Assembly: GCF_004923315.1 (NCBI RefSeq)
Contig: NZ_CP039645.1
Span: 1-64,000, forward strand
Direction: 5' to 3'
DNA: 64,000 nucleotides
Source: Azospirillum sp. TSA2s
GTDB taxonomy: Bacteria; Pseudomonadota; Alphaproteobacteria; Azospirillales; Azospirillaceae
The notes beneath the pieces are model-generated. The model was not told the DNA's origin and did no database searches. It saw nothing but the letters and a program-made list of their open reading frames with translations. Shown piece after piece: positions 1-9,363 of the stretch (position 1 is its first letter; every line of letters begins with the position of its first letter). The translations under genes were made by a program, and so were the position numbers.

Positions 1-678
1 GTCGGCCAGCGGCAGCAGATCGTCCAGGCCGAATGACATCTCGTCGTTCTCGACGGTCAGCAGGTTGCGGGCATCCTCCGACAGCAGGGCAAGACCGCGG
101 CGGAAGCCGGCGGTCCCCTCCCCGCGCCCGCCGCCATGGATGTTGACGTGGGAGCCCCGCGGGTGCCAGCCGCCGGCCAGACCCATCATCCGCAGGATGT
201 CGGCATGGTATTCCAGCTCCGCCACCGAATTGGTGAGGGTGGCGGGGTTGGCGCTGTTCAGCACGCAATACTGGTCCGGATGCAGCCCGATGCGGATGTC
301 CGCCTCCATCGCCTTGCGGCCGGCATGCTCCAGCCCGCTCCGCACCAGCGCCTGGACGCCGGGCTGCTGGTAGAGCGGCCGCCCGACCTCATGGGTGTAG
401 GCCGGCAGCAGGCCGCTGTTGACGCGCAGCAGGCGGCGGTAGGCCGGATGGCGGGCGACCTCGTCCAGCTGCAGGTGCAGGGCGTGGAGATTGCGGCGCA
501 GCACCTCCGTCAGCTTTTCCTCGGCGCGGGCGGGGCTCAGCTTGCTCAGCGTCGCGATGGTGACGGTGCCGGGATTCATGCGCTTGGCAAGGGCGGCGTC
601 GCCATCGGGCGGGACAAACTGGCAGCACCAGCCGAAACGGGCGGCGGACGGGAGCGGCAGGGAGGAGCTGTCGGGCAT
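1..678 (-). CDS. uvsE: UV DNA damage endonuclease (UvsE/UvdE), 3' end outside window
   Basis: The first 226 residues are present; the frame is still open at base 1, so the C-terminus lies outside. Family motifs visible are RFGWCCQF near the N-terminus, HPDQYCVLNS, ELEYHADIL, NIHGGG and LLTVENDE. These match the metal-binding TIM-barrel core of UvdE-type endonucleases, which nick 5' of UV photoproducts in an alternative excision-repair pathway. The ATG at 678 is the only start that keeps the RFGWCCQF block. There is nothing odd in the visible part. The family call is recognition of motifs; activity is inferred. Confidence 0.88.
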   Translation of the reverse strand, partial: MPDSSSLPLPSAARFGWCCQFVPPDGDAALAKRMNPGTVTIATLSKLSPARAEEKLTEVLRRNLHALHLQLDEVARHPAYRRLLRVNSGLLPAYTHEVGRPLYQQPGVQALVRSGLEHAGRKAMEADIRIGLHPDQYCVLNSANPATLTNSVAELEYHADILRMMGLAGGWHPRGSHVNIHGGGRGEGTAGFRRGLALLSEDARNLLTVENDEMSFGLDDLLPLAD

Positions 679-773
679 CGGACGGCATGAGGAAGCGGAC
701 GGGCCGCTTAATATGGACCGCGGATACCGGGCTTCCACTGCAGCTTCCACCGCGAGGCCGGGCGCAGGCGGCA

Positions 774-1463
774 TCACCCCATGCGGCGCAGCGCTCCCGT
801 CGCCAATACCCTCGGATCCGGGGCGGCCGCCTCGCGCGGGGCGGCGTCGGCGAGCGCTTGCAGCCGGTCGGCCAGGGCGCGTTCCGGGGCGCAGATCTCC
901 TCGCACAGGGCGCGCATCTCGGCGATGGAAGGCCGCCATTTGCGGCTGCGGCGCCAGTTGCGGGCGGCGGCGTCGATCACCCAGGCCGGGTATTCGCCGA
1001 GATCGTCGGCCCAGTCGAGCGCCATCATCCGCTCCACCTCCGGAGACAGGCCCTTGGCCGGGAAATGGCTGAGCAGGGTCAGCACACGGCCGAGCAGATG
1101 GTCGCTGTCGGCCGGGGCCAGCACGGTGGCGGACAGCTCCTCCAGGGTCTGCCGGGCGAGCGCCGACTGGGCGGCGGTGACGCCGGCGGGGGGAGACCAC
1201 TGCTCGATCATGCCGTCGAAGCCATCCTCGCCGAAGCGCGGGCGGCGGTCGGTGCGGCCCCGGGCCAGAAGCTCCTGAAGCGGCGGCGGCAGCGCGGCGG
1301 TCAGCCGGATCCGGCGCTGGGGAGCGGGCAGCGCCGGGTCGAAGGCGGCGGCCGGCGCGGCGGGGCTGTGGGCGCGTGGCAGGGCGGTGATGGTGGCGCT
1401 GCCAGAGGGGGAGTTTCCAGTGCGGGCGCTTGCGGGTCTTGCGGTCATCGGCTTTCCCTTCAT
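774..1463 (-). CDS. Hypothetical protein coupled to the origin-adjacent HTH gene
   Basis: 229 residues. The start (ATG 1463) overlaps the stop of the upstream HTH gene as ATGA, so the two are translationally coupled. The N-terminal about 60 residues are Ala/Pro-rich and low in complexity. The C-terminal half is a helical block containing EYPAWVIDAAARNWRR, KWRPSIAEMRALCEEI and ALADRLQAL. I do not recognise a named family. Small helical partners that follow an HTH initiator-like gene are often helicase loaders or replisome organisers on phages and plasmids, and the position beside the origin is compatible with that. Function is not shown by the sequence. Confidence 0.6.
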   Translation of the reverse strand: MKGKPMTARPASARTGNSPSGSATITALPRAHSPAAPAAAFDPALPAPQRRIRLTAALPPPLQELLARGRTDRRPRFGEDGFDGMIEQWSPPAGVTAAQSALARQTLEELSATVLAPADSDHLLGRVLTLLSHFPAKGLSPEVERMMALDWADDLGEYPAWVIDAAARNWRRSRKWRPSIAEMRALCEEICAPERALADRLQALADAAPREAAAPDPRVLATGALRRMG

Positions 1464-2329
1464 GACCAGGAGGGGGTGGAGCGCTGGCGCAGTTCGGCGG
1501 CGGCGGCGCTCCAGGCGGTGAGACGCTGTTCGGCGGCGGTGGCGGTGGGGCGGCCCGGCGCTGTTATCGGGGAGCGGTCGCGGGACACCGGCGCCTTGCC
1601 GACGGCGGCGTCCTGCGACAGCCACGCCCTCCAGGCCGAGGAGATGTCGCGGTAGCGGTAGCCATGGGCGCGGCAGCGCAGGATGAAGCCCTCGACATGG
1701 CGGCCAAGGTCGATGTCGGCATGGCGGGCCTTGGCCCAGGCGAGGTCGGCGGCGGTCGGCATCCAGTCCTCCGGAACCGGCTGTGCCCGTTCGCGTGTGT
1801 CCATGGGCCCGCGTCCGTCCGTGGGCTCGCCCGGGGCGTGCGAGTCCGGAATCTGTTTGGAATGGACCTGTTCCTGACTCGTCGGCGGACAGGGGGTGTT
1901 TGTCGCCGAGTCATCCCTGTCGTCCGTTGGGACAGGCCTGTCGGCGGCCGGAACAGGGCGGGTCGCGGCGGCGACGTCCGGCGATTCCACATCCGACGGG
2001 GTGAAGCGCAGGCGGTAGAGGCAGGACAGCCGGGCGCCGTCACGGCCGCGGCGATGCTCGACGCTGAGCAGACCGAGGTCGCTCAAACCCTGGATGATGC
2101 GGTTGATGGTGGGGCGGGACCGCTTCAGCTTGGCGGCAAGCGTCGATTGCGACGGCCAGCACAGGCCGCCGTCGTCGGCGAAGGTGGCCAGCGCCGCCAG
2201 CACGGCGAACCCATCGGCGTCGAGGCCGGGGTGGTCGAGCCACCATGCCGGAATCCGGCCCCATCTGCGATTGTCGAGGGGATGGCCGGCCATCGGATGT
2301 GGTGCCGGATGTGGTGTCGGGTGCGACAT
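1460..2329 (-). CDS. Helix-turn-helix protein (HTH_36-like), origin-adjacent
   Basis: 289 residues, from ATG 2329, which has a GGAG sequence upstream on the minus strand. Residues about 20-90 form a winged-helix block (LDADGFAVLAALATFADDGG, WPSQSTLAAKLKRSRPTINR, LSDLGLLSVEHRRG), as in HTH_36 DNA-binding proteins. A Pro/Thr/Asp-rich linker follows, then a C-terminal helical segment (DLGRHVEGFILRCRAHGYRY, SSAWRAWLSQDA). Proteins of this layout are found as replication or plasmid-maintenance proteins in alphaproteobacteria. The gene lies directly beside the iteron array and is transcribed away from repA, so a role in replication or its control is likely but inferred. Confidence 0.7.
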   Translation of the reverse strand: MSHPTPHPAPHPMAGHPLDNRRWGRIPAWWLDHPGLDADGFAVLAALATFADDGGLCWPSQSTLAAKLKRSRPTINRIIQGLSDLGLLSVEHRRGRDGARLSCLYRLRFTPSDVESPDVAAATRPVPAADRPVPTDDRDDSATNTPCPPTSQEQVHSKQIPDSHAPGEPTDGRGPMDTRERAQPVPEDWMPTAADLAWAKARHADIDLGRHVEGFILRCRAHGYRYRDISSAWRAWLSQDAAVGKAPVSRDRSPITAPGRPTATAAEQRLTAWSAAAAELRQRSTPSWS

Positions 2330-2438
2330 GGGAAACTCCGCAAAGCATCGGGACCGGCTGGCGGCCAGCTGGAGTGAGCCAACTGGACGGCCGGTGAACT
2401 TGCGCGAAGGATTCCGCCGGTCGGCGCGGGCGTCGAAT

Positions 2439-2969
2439 CGCGGGCAAATGGGACCGAGTCCGGTGTGTCCCCTTCGCCCGCAGCTGTGTCCCATCAGCCC
2501 GCGCCTGTGTCGCCTTTGGTCGCGAAGCGGTCCCATTTGGCCGCGGCAGGCTTGCGAATCGGATTCGATCCCGTTTGCCCGCGTTTTGTGGGGGCGGGTT
2601 GTCCCGCTTGCTCGCGGTTGGACGGGCGGATGGTCGTGTGGGCTCGCGGAGGAGAGAAGAGATTCGGTCCCATTTGCCCGCGTTTGCGCCCGCTGTCACA
2701 GCTTATGCGGTCAAGCCTGTGTCCCGAATGCTCGCGTTTTGGAGTCCGCTGCGATCCGGGCTGTCCCATTTGCCCGCGTTTCGTCGTGCTGGCGGGAGAA
2801 TTGGGGCTCCCGAGTCTCTGTCCCAAATGCTCGCGCTTCGCCGTTCCGCTCCCGATTCGGGACGATCGGGGTGGTTCCGGGACGGTCGGGCGGCGACGAT
2901 CCGGTCGAAGCGCGGGCATTCGGGACACAGGCGCGGGCAATTCCTACACAAGCGCGGCCAAACGGGACA
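2439..2969. other. Iteron-type replication origin (oriV candidate)
   Basis: About fourteen imperfect copies of a 17-base unit, best form TGTCCCATTTGCCCGCG (exact at 2762). Plus-orientation copies start near 2466, 2487, 2508, 2530, 2567, 2600, 2666, 2720, 2762 and 2819. Minus-orientation copies lie near 2439, 2911, 2932 and 2953. Copies 2466-2530 and 2911-2953 are spaced 21-22 bases apart, two helical turns, as expected for initiator binding on one DNA face. The array ends 85 bases before repA, so the Rep protein probably also controls its own promoter here. Apart from the iterons, I see no gene between 2330 and 3054. Confidence 0.82.
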
Positions 2970-3054
2970 CAGGGCTTGGCGGCGGATAGGAGCCGCCGGT
3001 TGCGTCCGTCCGACGCCAGCCCCTATCGTGGCGGTTGGCGAGGAGGGATGAGCC

Positions 3055-4227
3055 ATGAGCAAGGCGAACGCGGTCCAGCTGACTCTGTTCGAGATGGAGG
3101 ACCGCAGTCAGTCCCATATGATCGCGCTTTACGACACGGCGCCGCGATTCGTGTTCGTGTCGAAGGGCCGCGGGACCGAGCCGGAGCTGCCGGCCGCCAA
3201 TGCGTTCGTCCAGTCGGTGCACAAGGAGTTCCCCTTCAAGGACGCCCTGTTCTCGCTGACCCTGCAGCCCGCCCGCATCTACCGCCCGGCCAAGCCCGGC
3301 CCCGGCGACGATCCGGCCGACAAGCGCATGGTCGAATATGAGGTGTTCCCGTCGGAGCGCGAGCAGATCGTCGAGCAGGTGGTCCGCCGCCTCGCCATGG
3401 ACCGCTCGCGCCTGTCGCTGATGGGCGACAAGCAGGACCGGGTGCGCGTGCATTTCTCGCTGTACGAGATCCGGCGCGAACTGCGGGCGGTCAACCGCAC
3501 CATGGACACGGCGGAGATCCGCGAGGCGCTGGAGATCCTGGCCCGTACCCGCATGATCATCAGCAAGGTGCCGGAGAACGGCCGCAAGTCGGCGCGGCCC
3601 GTCCTGGAATCCTCGGTCTTCCCCACCCTCTACATCCGTCCGCGCACCGGCGAGGGCGGCGAGGACGACGAGAACGACACCTATCTGGAGTTCAACGCGC
3701 TGGTCGCCTCGGCCATCCGCAACCTGGAATTCAAGCCGATCTCCTACCAGTGGATCATGCGGCTGAAGAGCCCGGTGGCGCGCTGGCTCTACAACCGGCT
3801 GTCCATCGAGTATGGCGACCTCGACCTGACGCGGATGCCGGACGGCGTGCCGCCGATGATCCTGTCGGCCGACGACATCATCAACAACAGCGGCATGAAC
3901 GAGTGGAGCCGGCGGCGCGACACGCTGCGCACCGTGACATTGGCCGTGGATTCTCTGGTGGAGGAGGGAATCCTCGACCATGTCGAGAAGACGGTGTCGA
4001 AGGATGGCCGGCGCATCAACGACATCGAATACATCATGATGCCGAGCAAGAAGTTCCTGGATCAGGTCCGCCGCGGCAACGACGTGCAGGAGGCGAACGC
4101 CGCCACCTACCGCGCCCTGGCCGGTAGCGACGAGCGCCCGCGGGAGTTCCTGCCGATCACCCCCGGCCAGAGCGTCGAGATCCGCCGCCGCCGCGGCAGC
4201 CTGCTGGGCGCCCAGGGCGAAGGGTGA
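3055..4227 (+). CDS. repA: Plasmid/chromid replication initiator protein (RepA-type)
   Basis: 390 residues. The ATG at 3055 is preceded by GAGGAGG at good spacing; an ATG at 3048 is in another frame. Two winged-helix-like halves are visible. The first spans about 55-185 (KDALFSLTLQPARIYRP, VRVHFSLYEIRRELRAVNR). The second spans about 205-345 and contains WIMRLKSPVARWLYNRLSIE, which resembles the conserved LKSxxAxxLY helix of Rep_3/RepA initiators. It should bind the iterons immediately upstream and load the host replication machinery. Large alphaproteobacterial secondary replicons carry proteins of this type. The family call is firm; the exact subfamily is inferred. Confidence 0.85.
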   Translation: MSKANAVQLTLFEMEDRSQSHMIALYDTAPRFVFVSKGRGTEPELPAANAFVQSVHKEFPFKDALFSLTLQPARIYRPAKPGPGDDPADKRMVEYEVFPSEREQIVEQVVRRLAMDRSRLSLMGDKQDRVRVHFSLYEIRRELRAVNRTMDTAEIREALEILARTRMIISKVPENGRKSARPVLESSVFPTLYIRPRTGEGGEDDENDTYLEFNALVASAIRNLEFKPISYQWIMRLKSPVARWLYNRLSIEYGDLDLTRMPDGVPPMILSADDIINNSGMNEWSRRRDTLRTVTLAVDSLVEEGILDHVEKTVSKDGRRINDIEYIMMPSKKFLDQVRRGNDVQEANAATYRALAGSDERPREFLPITPGQSVEIRRRRGSLLGAQGEG

Positions 4228-4600
4228 TCTGTCAAAGCATTCCGGATTGAATGCCGTCCCGCCGGTTCGCGTCAGGACCGGTGAGGCGGATCTGCGCGAT
4301 GTCGGCACCCCGTTCCGGCATCGCCCGGCCCGGCCGGCATGGGTGCCGCCCGATCGGTTCCGGATTCGGATCTAAGGAAGTAATCCACCCTTTGCCGTAA
4401 AGCGGGAAATGCCCTCTACGGGATGGTTGTTTTTCCCCCGCTACATCTTAAAATAAAACGACCTTAAAGCGGTCGGTAAGATAATAAAGAAATCGAAACA
4501 ACTGACGGCGTAAAACATCGCCGCATATCTTTCAAAAGTCCCGAAATTCGGTCCGGCTGCAAGGCTGGTCTTGAGGGATTTTGTCTGGGAGGATGCCGCC
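4228..4600. other. Gene-free stretch downstream of repA with an AT-rich core
   Basis: No credible ORF on either strand. The segment from about 4435 to 4540 is much richer in A/T than the surroundings (runs such as TTAAAATAAAAC and AAGATAATAAAG). A small inverted repeat CGACC-TTAAAGC-GGTCG lies at 4459-4475. The stretch could hold the repA terminator, the promoter of the next gene, or an unwinding element. I do not see DnaA boxes. Confidence 0.5.
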
Positions 4601-6040
4601 ATGCGCGAGATGCGGTCCGGTTTTCTGCGCCCTTTCCTGCATCGTGCCGATTTGCGGCGCGGTTTTCAGCATGGTGACGCCAGACCGCGGAGTCCGGGCT
4701 CCTTACGCCCCTGTCTGGCCGTGCTGACGGTCCTGGCGCTGCCGGTGCAACTGGACGGCGTTTCCTGGCGGTCGGGCGTGCTGCTTGCCGGAATGGCGCA
4801 GGGGGAGGATGGCCGAGAGGAGGGCGGCGCGGACAGCACGCTGGATTCCTGGCTCGTCGTGCGCGAGAAGCCGCCGGCCATTGCCCAGCCAGCCACCGCC
4901 CCGCCGGCGGATGCCGTCGCCACGCGCACGATGGTGATCCCGAAACGGGAAGAGGCCAAAGGAGCCGGGACCAAGAGCGACGGAGCGGAGACCGACTGGC
5001 GGCTGATGCCGTTCGTTGCCGCCCAGGCCTCCGCCAGCGGGACGGGGCAGCCGATCCTGCTGTCCATCGCCGTCACCGCCCCCTATGGCCAGCCGAACCC
5101 GCAGCATGAAGCGATCACCTATGTGCTGATCGACAATCTGCCGGCGAAGGCCCGTCTTTCGAATGGCGAGAGGGGCGCGGACGGCGCGTGGAAGGTGCAG
5201 TTGGAAGGGCTGCCCGACCTGACCTTGACCCTGCCGCCGGAAAGCTCCGATCCGGTGACACTGCGCATCACGGCGGTGACCGACCATGGCGGCGGCGTGG
5301 TCGCCAAACAGGCGGTGACCCTGGCGATCCCGGTCTCCCAAGCGGTCGCCGCCGCCGAATCGTCGGTGCCGGACACGCCGCCGGCGCATGGGGGCTCGTC
5401 CCCGACCATGGAGCAGGCCATGGCGGCGACCGGTCCGGATACGGGGCCGGTGGGATCGGGAAGCGCCGCGTCACCGTCGCCGCAGGAACCGCCGCCAAGC
5501 GAAGCCGTGGCGAGCAAGGCCACCCCTGATCCGGCACCCGTCGAATCGCCGGATCGGGAGATTGACGCCGTCCCCGAAGTGACCGTGCAGGCCGCTGTTC
5601 AGGAGGCTGTCGCCGCGCCGCCGGTGCCGGAACCGCCGGTCACCACCGCCGCCCTTCCGGCCGCGCCGGCGGTGGCCGCCCCGCCCTCCCCCTCGCCGCC
5701 GCAGCAGCGCGAGGTGGCGGTGCAGCGCCCGCCCAAGCTGCCGTCCGGCATTCCCGAGGCGGCGCTGATGAAGCGGGGCGACGACCTGTTCGCCCAGGGC
5801 GATCTGGCGGGGGCGCGGCTCTATTACGAGATGGTGGCCGCGACCGGCAGTGCGAAGGCCGCCTTCGCGCTCGGCCGCACCCACGATCCGCTGGTCCATG
5901 AGCGGCTGCATGTCCGCGGGCTTCCGCCCGATCCGGAGCAGGCGGCCTCCTGGTACCGGCGGGCGGTCGCCGCCGGCAGCGGCGACGCCGAACAGCAATT
6001 GAAGAAACTGACCGACTGGCTCGCCGGCAAGTCCAGATAG
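4601..6040 (+). CDS. Exported Sel1-repeat protein with long Pro/Ala linker
   Basis: 479 residues from ATG 4601, which has GGAGG eight bases upstream; a TTG 30 bases earlier is less likely. A hydrophobic segment (LAVLTVLALPVQL, about residues 40-52) after a basic N-terminus suggests membrane anchoring or export. Residues about 130-250 form a beta-rich domain. A Pro/Ala/Glu-rich stretch (about 260-385) precedes a C-terminal Sel1-like repeat pair (GDLAGARLYYEMVAATGSAK, PEQAASWYRRAVAAGSGDAE), a helical hairpin used for protein-protein contacts. It is co-oriented with the TAXI receptor 35 bases downstream and probably cotranscribed. The biological role is unknown. Confidence 0.72.
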   Translation: MREMRSGFLRPFLHRADLRRGFQHGDARPRSPGSLRPCLAVLTVLALPVQLDGVSWRSGVLLAGMAQGEDGREEGGADSTLDSWLVVREKPPAIAQPATAPPADAVATRTMVIPKREEAKGAGTKSDGAETDWRLMPFVAAQASASGTGQPILLSIAVTAPYGQPNPQHEAITYVLIDNLPAKARLSNGERGADGAWKVQLEGLPDLTLTLPPESSDPVTLRITAVTDHGGGVVAKQAVTLAIPVSQAVAAAESSVPDTPPAHGGSSPTMEQAMAATGPDTGPVGSGSAASPSPQEPPPSEAVASKATPDPAPVESPDREIDAVPEVTVQAAVQEAVAAPPVPEPPVTTAALPAAPAVAAPPSPSPPQQREVAVQRPPKLPSGIPEAALMKRGDDLFAQGDLAGARLYYEMVAATGSAKAAFALGRTHDPLVHERLHVRGLPPDPEQAASWYRRAVAAGSGDAEQQLKKLTDWLAGKSR

Positions 6041-6075
6041 CCGGGCGCAGGCGGAGCCATCGAGGGGGGAGCATC

Positions 6076-7215
6076 ATGAAGGCATCGGTCGCCCATAGTC
6101 TTCTTTTTGGCCGTATTCTTCTTTTGGGCCGCATGCTTGCGTTGGGAGCATGCATCGCCGGCAGCGCGATGGCGGGGGCCGGCACGGCGTCGGCCGCCGA
6201 TGCGCGCGGCGTCAACGCCAACAGCGGTACCGTCGGCATCGTGTCGGGCGGCGTCGAGGGGACCTATGTGCGCATCGCCGCCGATCTGGCGTCGGTGCTG
6301 GACGACGGCGACACGCTGCGCGTCTTGCCGATGCTGGGCAAGGGGTCGGTCCAGAACCTGAAGGACATCGTGCTGCTGAAGGGGATCGACGTCGGCATCG
6401 TGCAGTCGGACGTTCTCGCCTATGCCAAGCGCGAAAGGCTTCTGCCCAATCTCGACCGGCGGATCAAATACATCGCCAAGCTCTACAACGAGGAAATGCA
6501 CATCCTCGCCGGCCCCGGGGTGACGCGGATCGAGGATCTGGCAGGCCGCAAGGTCAATGTCGACGTGCAGGGAAGCGGGACCAGCATGACGGCTTCGCTG
6601 GTCTTCGACATGCTGGGCATCAAGGTGGAACCGCAGGCGGACGACCAGGCCCTGGCCCTGGAAAAGCTGCGCCGGGGCGAGATCGCGGCGATGGCCTATG
6701 TCGCCGGCAAGCCGACCCGGCTGTTCCGCGACCTGAAAGGGAATGACGGGCTGCATTTCCTGTCAATCCCGATGAGCGCCGCCCTGCTCGACACCTATCT
6801 GCCGTCGCGGCTGACCAGCACCGACTATGAGGGGCTGGTCAAGCCCGGCGAAGAGGTGGACACGGTGGCGGTCGGCGCGGTGATGGCGGTCTATGGCTGG
6901 GACCGCGACGTGGACCGCCATCGCAAGGTCGCCCGCTTCGTCGACGCCTTCTTCAGCAAGTTCGACGAGTTCCTGAAGCCGCCGCGCCATCCGAAATGGA
7001 AGGAGGTCAATCTGGCGGCGGACGTGCCCGGCTGGACCCGCTTCGAGCCGGCCGAGCAGTGGCTGCGTCAGGCGTCGGCGGCGAAGGAGCCGCAGACCGC
7101 CGCCGCGAGGAAGGAGGAGTTCCGCAGCTTCGTCGAACAGCGCGGGGTGCCGCCCCAGCAGGCGGAAAAGCTGTTCGAGCAGTTCCTGCTGTGGCAGGCG
7201 CGGTCGCCGCAATAG
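6076..7215 (+). CDS. TAXI family TRAP-type solute-binding protein
   Basis: 379 residues with a signal peptide ending near TASAADA. The mature part has the TAXI (TRAP-associated extracytoplasmic immunogenic) receptor pattern: [19 protein letters not shown] near the N-terminus, [24 protein letters not shown], then [18 protein letters not shown] and [10 protein letters not shown]. Such receptors capture small organic acids for a fused DctQM membrane transporter. No TRAP membrane subunit is encoded nearby, so this copy is an orphan, perhaps paired with a distant transporter or acting as a sensor with the Sel1-type protein upstream. The C-terminal about 60 residues are unusually rich in Glu, Gln and Arg. 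Confidence 0.85.
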   Translation: MKASVAHSLLFGRILLLGRMLALGACIAGSAMAGAGTASAADARGVNANSGTVGIVSGGVEGTYVRIAADLASVLDDGDTLRVLPMLGKGSVQNLKDIVLLKGIDVGIVQSDVLAYAKRERLLPNLDRRIKYIAKLYNEEMHILAGPGVTRIEDLAGRKVNVDVQGSGTSMTASLVFDMLGIKVEPQADDQALALEKLRRGEIAAMAYVAGKPTRLFRDLKGNDGLHFLSIPMSAALLDTYLPSRLTSTDYEGLVKPGEEVDTVAVGAVMAVYGWDRDVDRHRKVARFVDAFFSKFDEFLKPPRHPKWKEVNLAADVPGWTRFEPAEQWLRQASAAKEPQTAAARKEEFRSFVEQRGVPPQQAEKLFEQFLLWQARSPQ

Positions 7216-7240
7216 GGGGCAGCGCGCCTGCGCCCGGGGG

Positions 7241-8044
7241 TCAGGCCGCCGCCCCCGGTCCGGGCACCGCGCCCGGCGGGCATTTGCCGAGGATGATCAT
7301 CCCCAGCACCTCGTCCTTGGTCACATCCGACACGCGGGCGGTGCCGACCAGCTTGCCGTTCTTCATCACATGGATGCGGTCGGCCAGATCGAACACGTCG
7401 TGGATGTCGTGGGAGATCAGGAAGATGCCGATGCCCTCCTGCTTCAGCTGCTTCACCAGCTCGCCCACCTGCTGGGTTTCGGCGGGACCCAATGCTGCGG
7501 TCGGCTCGTCCATGATCAGGACGCGGGCGTCGAAATGGATGGCACGGGCGATGGCGACCGACTGGCGCTGGCCGCCGGACAGGGCCTTGACCGGCTCCTT
7601 GAAGCGGCGGAAATGCGGGTTCAGGCGGCCCATCACCTTGCGCGCCTCCGCCTCCATCGCGTGGTCGTCCAGCGTGCCCCAGGGGGTCAGCTTCTCGCGG
7701 CCGAGGAAGATGTTGGCAGCGGCGTCGACATTGTCGGCCAGCGCCAGCGTCTGGTAGATCGTCTCGATGCCGCAGCGCTTGGCGTCGCGCGGGCTGGCGA
7801 TGTGGACCGGCTCGCCGTTCACCCGGATCTCGCCATGGTCGGCGGCATAGGCGCCGGACAGGATCTTGATGAGCGTCGATTTGCCGGCGCCGTTGTGGCC
7901 GAGCAGCCCGACCACCTCGCCGGGATAGAGGTCGATGCTGACGCCGTCCACCGCCTTGATGCCGCCGAAGGCGATGGAGACGTCGCGCATCTCCACCAGC
8001 GGGCGGGTCGCGGCCTGGGGTTCCGCCATGGCAAGGCCGGTCAT
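7241..8044 (-). CDS. xylG: Xylose ABC transporter ATP-binding protein, single-domain form
   Basis: 267 residues. One nucleotide-binding domain is complete: Walker [10 protein letters not shown] (about 49-57), Q-loop, signature LSGGQRQ, Walker [10 protein letters not shown] and switch LISHD. Sugar-type ATPases such as E. coli XylG are near 500 residues with two fused domains, whereas this one has a single domain and would have to work as a homodimer. Its ATG (8044) overlaps the xylH stop as ATGA. It is the last gene of the xylose operon and ends 25 bases from the convergent TAXI gene. Confidence 0.9.
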   Translation of the reverse strand: MTGLAMAEPQAATRPLVEMRDVSIAFGGIKAVDGVSIDLYPGEVVGLLGHNGAGKSTLIKILSGAYAADHGEIRVNGEPVHIASPRDAKRCGIETIYQTLALADNVDAAANIFLGREKLTPWGTLDDHAMEAEARKVMGRLNPHFRRFKEPVKALSGGQRQSVAIARAIHFDARVLIMDEPTAALGPAETQQVGELVKQLKQEGIGIFLISHDIHDVFDLADRIHVMKNGKLVGTARVSDVTKDEVLGMIILGKCPPGAVPGPGAAA

Positions 8045-9363
8045 TTCATCCCCCTGCGATAGAGCGTGTCGATATAGACCGCGGCGACCAGCACGACGCC
8101 GACGACGATGTTCTGCATCGGCGCGTCCACCCCCAGCAGCACCATGCCGGACTGCAGCGACTGCATCACCATGGCGCCGAGCATCGCCCCCAGTATGGTG
8201 CCGACGCCGCCGGCCATCGAGGTGCCGCCGATGATCGCCGCGGCGATGACATACAGCTCGTCCAGCGTGCCGTTGGCGTTGGTGGCGGCGTTCAGCCGGG
8301 CGGTGGCGATGCAGGCGGACAGGCCGCACAGCGCCCCCATCAGGCCGAACACCATCACCAGGACCCGTTTGGTGTTGATGCCCGACAGCTCCGCCGCCTC
8401 CGGATTGCCGCCGAGCGCGAAGACATAGCGGCCGAAGCGGGTGCGCCGCGACAGGAAGGTCACCGCCACGCCGACCGCCAGCGCGATCAGCACCGGGATG
8501 GCGAAGCCGTGCGCGACGACCGGCAGGGTGCCGTCGGTGGCGAGACCCTGCGCCTCCATCATCCGGCGCACCACCGGCATCGGCAGGGGATAGGCGTTGA
8601 CCACCAGCACGGCGCCGGTGATCGCGGCGGCGACCAGCAGGATCACCACCCCCTCCGCCCACAGCGGCCGGACGGGGAAACCAAAGCCGGCCCGGCGCCG
8701 CCGCGTCATCACGATTGCGGCGACCGACAGCAGGATGGCGGCGATGCCGACCGCCCAACTGGGACCGGCACCGATGGCGCCGTCGAAGCCGCCGCCCAGC
8801 CGCTTGAACAGCCCGTCCATCGGCGCCACCGTCTGGCCGGTCGTCACCCACCATGCGGCGCCGCGCCAGACCAAAAGCCCGCCCAGCGTGACGATGAAGG
8901 ACGACACGCCGAGATAGGCGATGACGGCACCCTGCAGCGCCCCCACCGCCCCGCCGACGGCGATCGCCGCCAGCACCGCCACCACCCAGGTCAGCGGATT
9001 GTCGAAGCCCCAGATCTCCGGCAGGACGCGGGCCTGGAGCACGCCGACCACCATGCCGGTGAAGCCCAGGATCGAGCCCACCGACAGGTCGATGTTGCGG
9101 GTGACGATGACCAGCACCATGCCCGTCGCCATCACGGCGACGGACGCGGTCTGCACCGACAGGTTCCACAGGTTGCGCGGGGTCAGGAAGGCGCCGCCGG
9201 TCAGGATGTCGAAGCCGATCCAGACGACGGCGAGCGCCCCGATCATCCCGACCATGCGGGTGTCCAGCTCCAGCGCGCGCAGGGCGTCGCCGATGCCGGC
9301 CCGCCGGCCGGCCGGCGCCTCCGAGGAGGACGACGCCGGGGACAGGGAGGACGGCTCCGCCAT
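8041..9363 (-). CDS. xylH: Xylose ABC transporter permease
   Basis: 440 residues, about ten or more hydrophobic helices. The start is ATG 9363, which shares one base with the xylF stop (TGATG). It matches the BPD_transp_2/RbsC-XylH class: [19 protein letters not shown] and the later [25 protein letters not shown] and [19 protein letters not shown] are the hallmark loops. A hydrophilic insert around [12 protein letters not shown] is typical of the longer XylH members. It forms the membrane channel for the XylF receptor with the XylG ATPase. Confidence 0.93.
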   Translation of the reverse strand: MAEPSSLSPASSSSEAPAGRRAGIGDALRALELDTRMVGMIGALAVVWIGFDILTGGAFLTPRNLWNLSVQTASVAVMATGMVLVIVTRNIDLSVGSILGFTGMVVGVLQARVLPEIWGFDNPLTWVVAVLAAIAVGGAVGALQGAVIAYLGVSSFIVTLGGLLVWRGAAWWVTTGQTVAPMDGLFKRLGGGFDGAIGAGPSWAVGIAAILLSVAAIVMTRRRRAGFGFPVRPLWAEGVVILLVAAAITGAVLVVNAYPLPMPVVRRMMEAQGLATDGTLPVVAHGFAIPVLIALAVGVAVTFLSRRTRFGRYVFALGGNPEAAELSGINTKRVLVMVFGLMGALCGLSACIATARLNAATNANGTLDELYVIAAAIIGGTSMAGGVGTILGAMLGAMVMQSLQSGMVLLGVDAPMQNIVVGVVLVAAVYIDTLYRRGMK

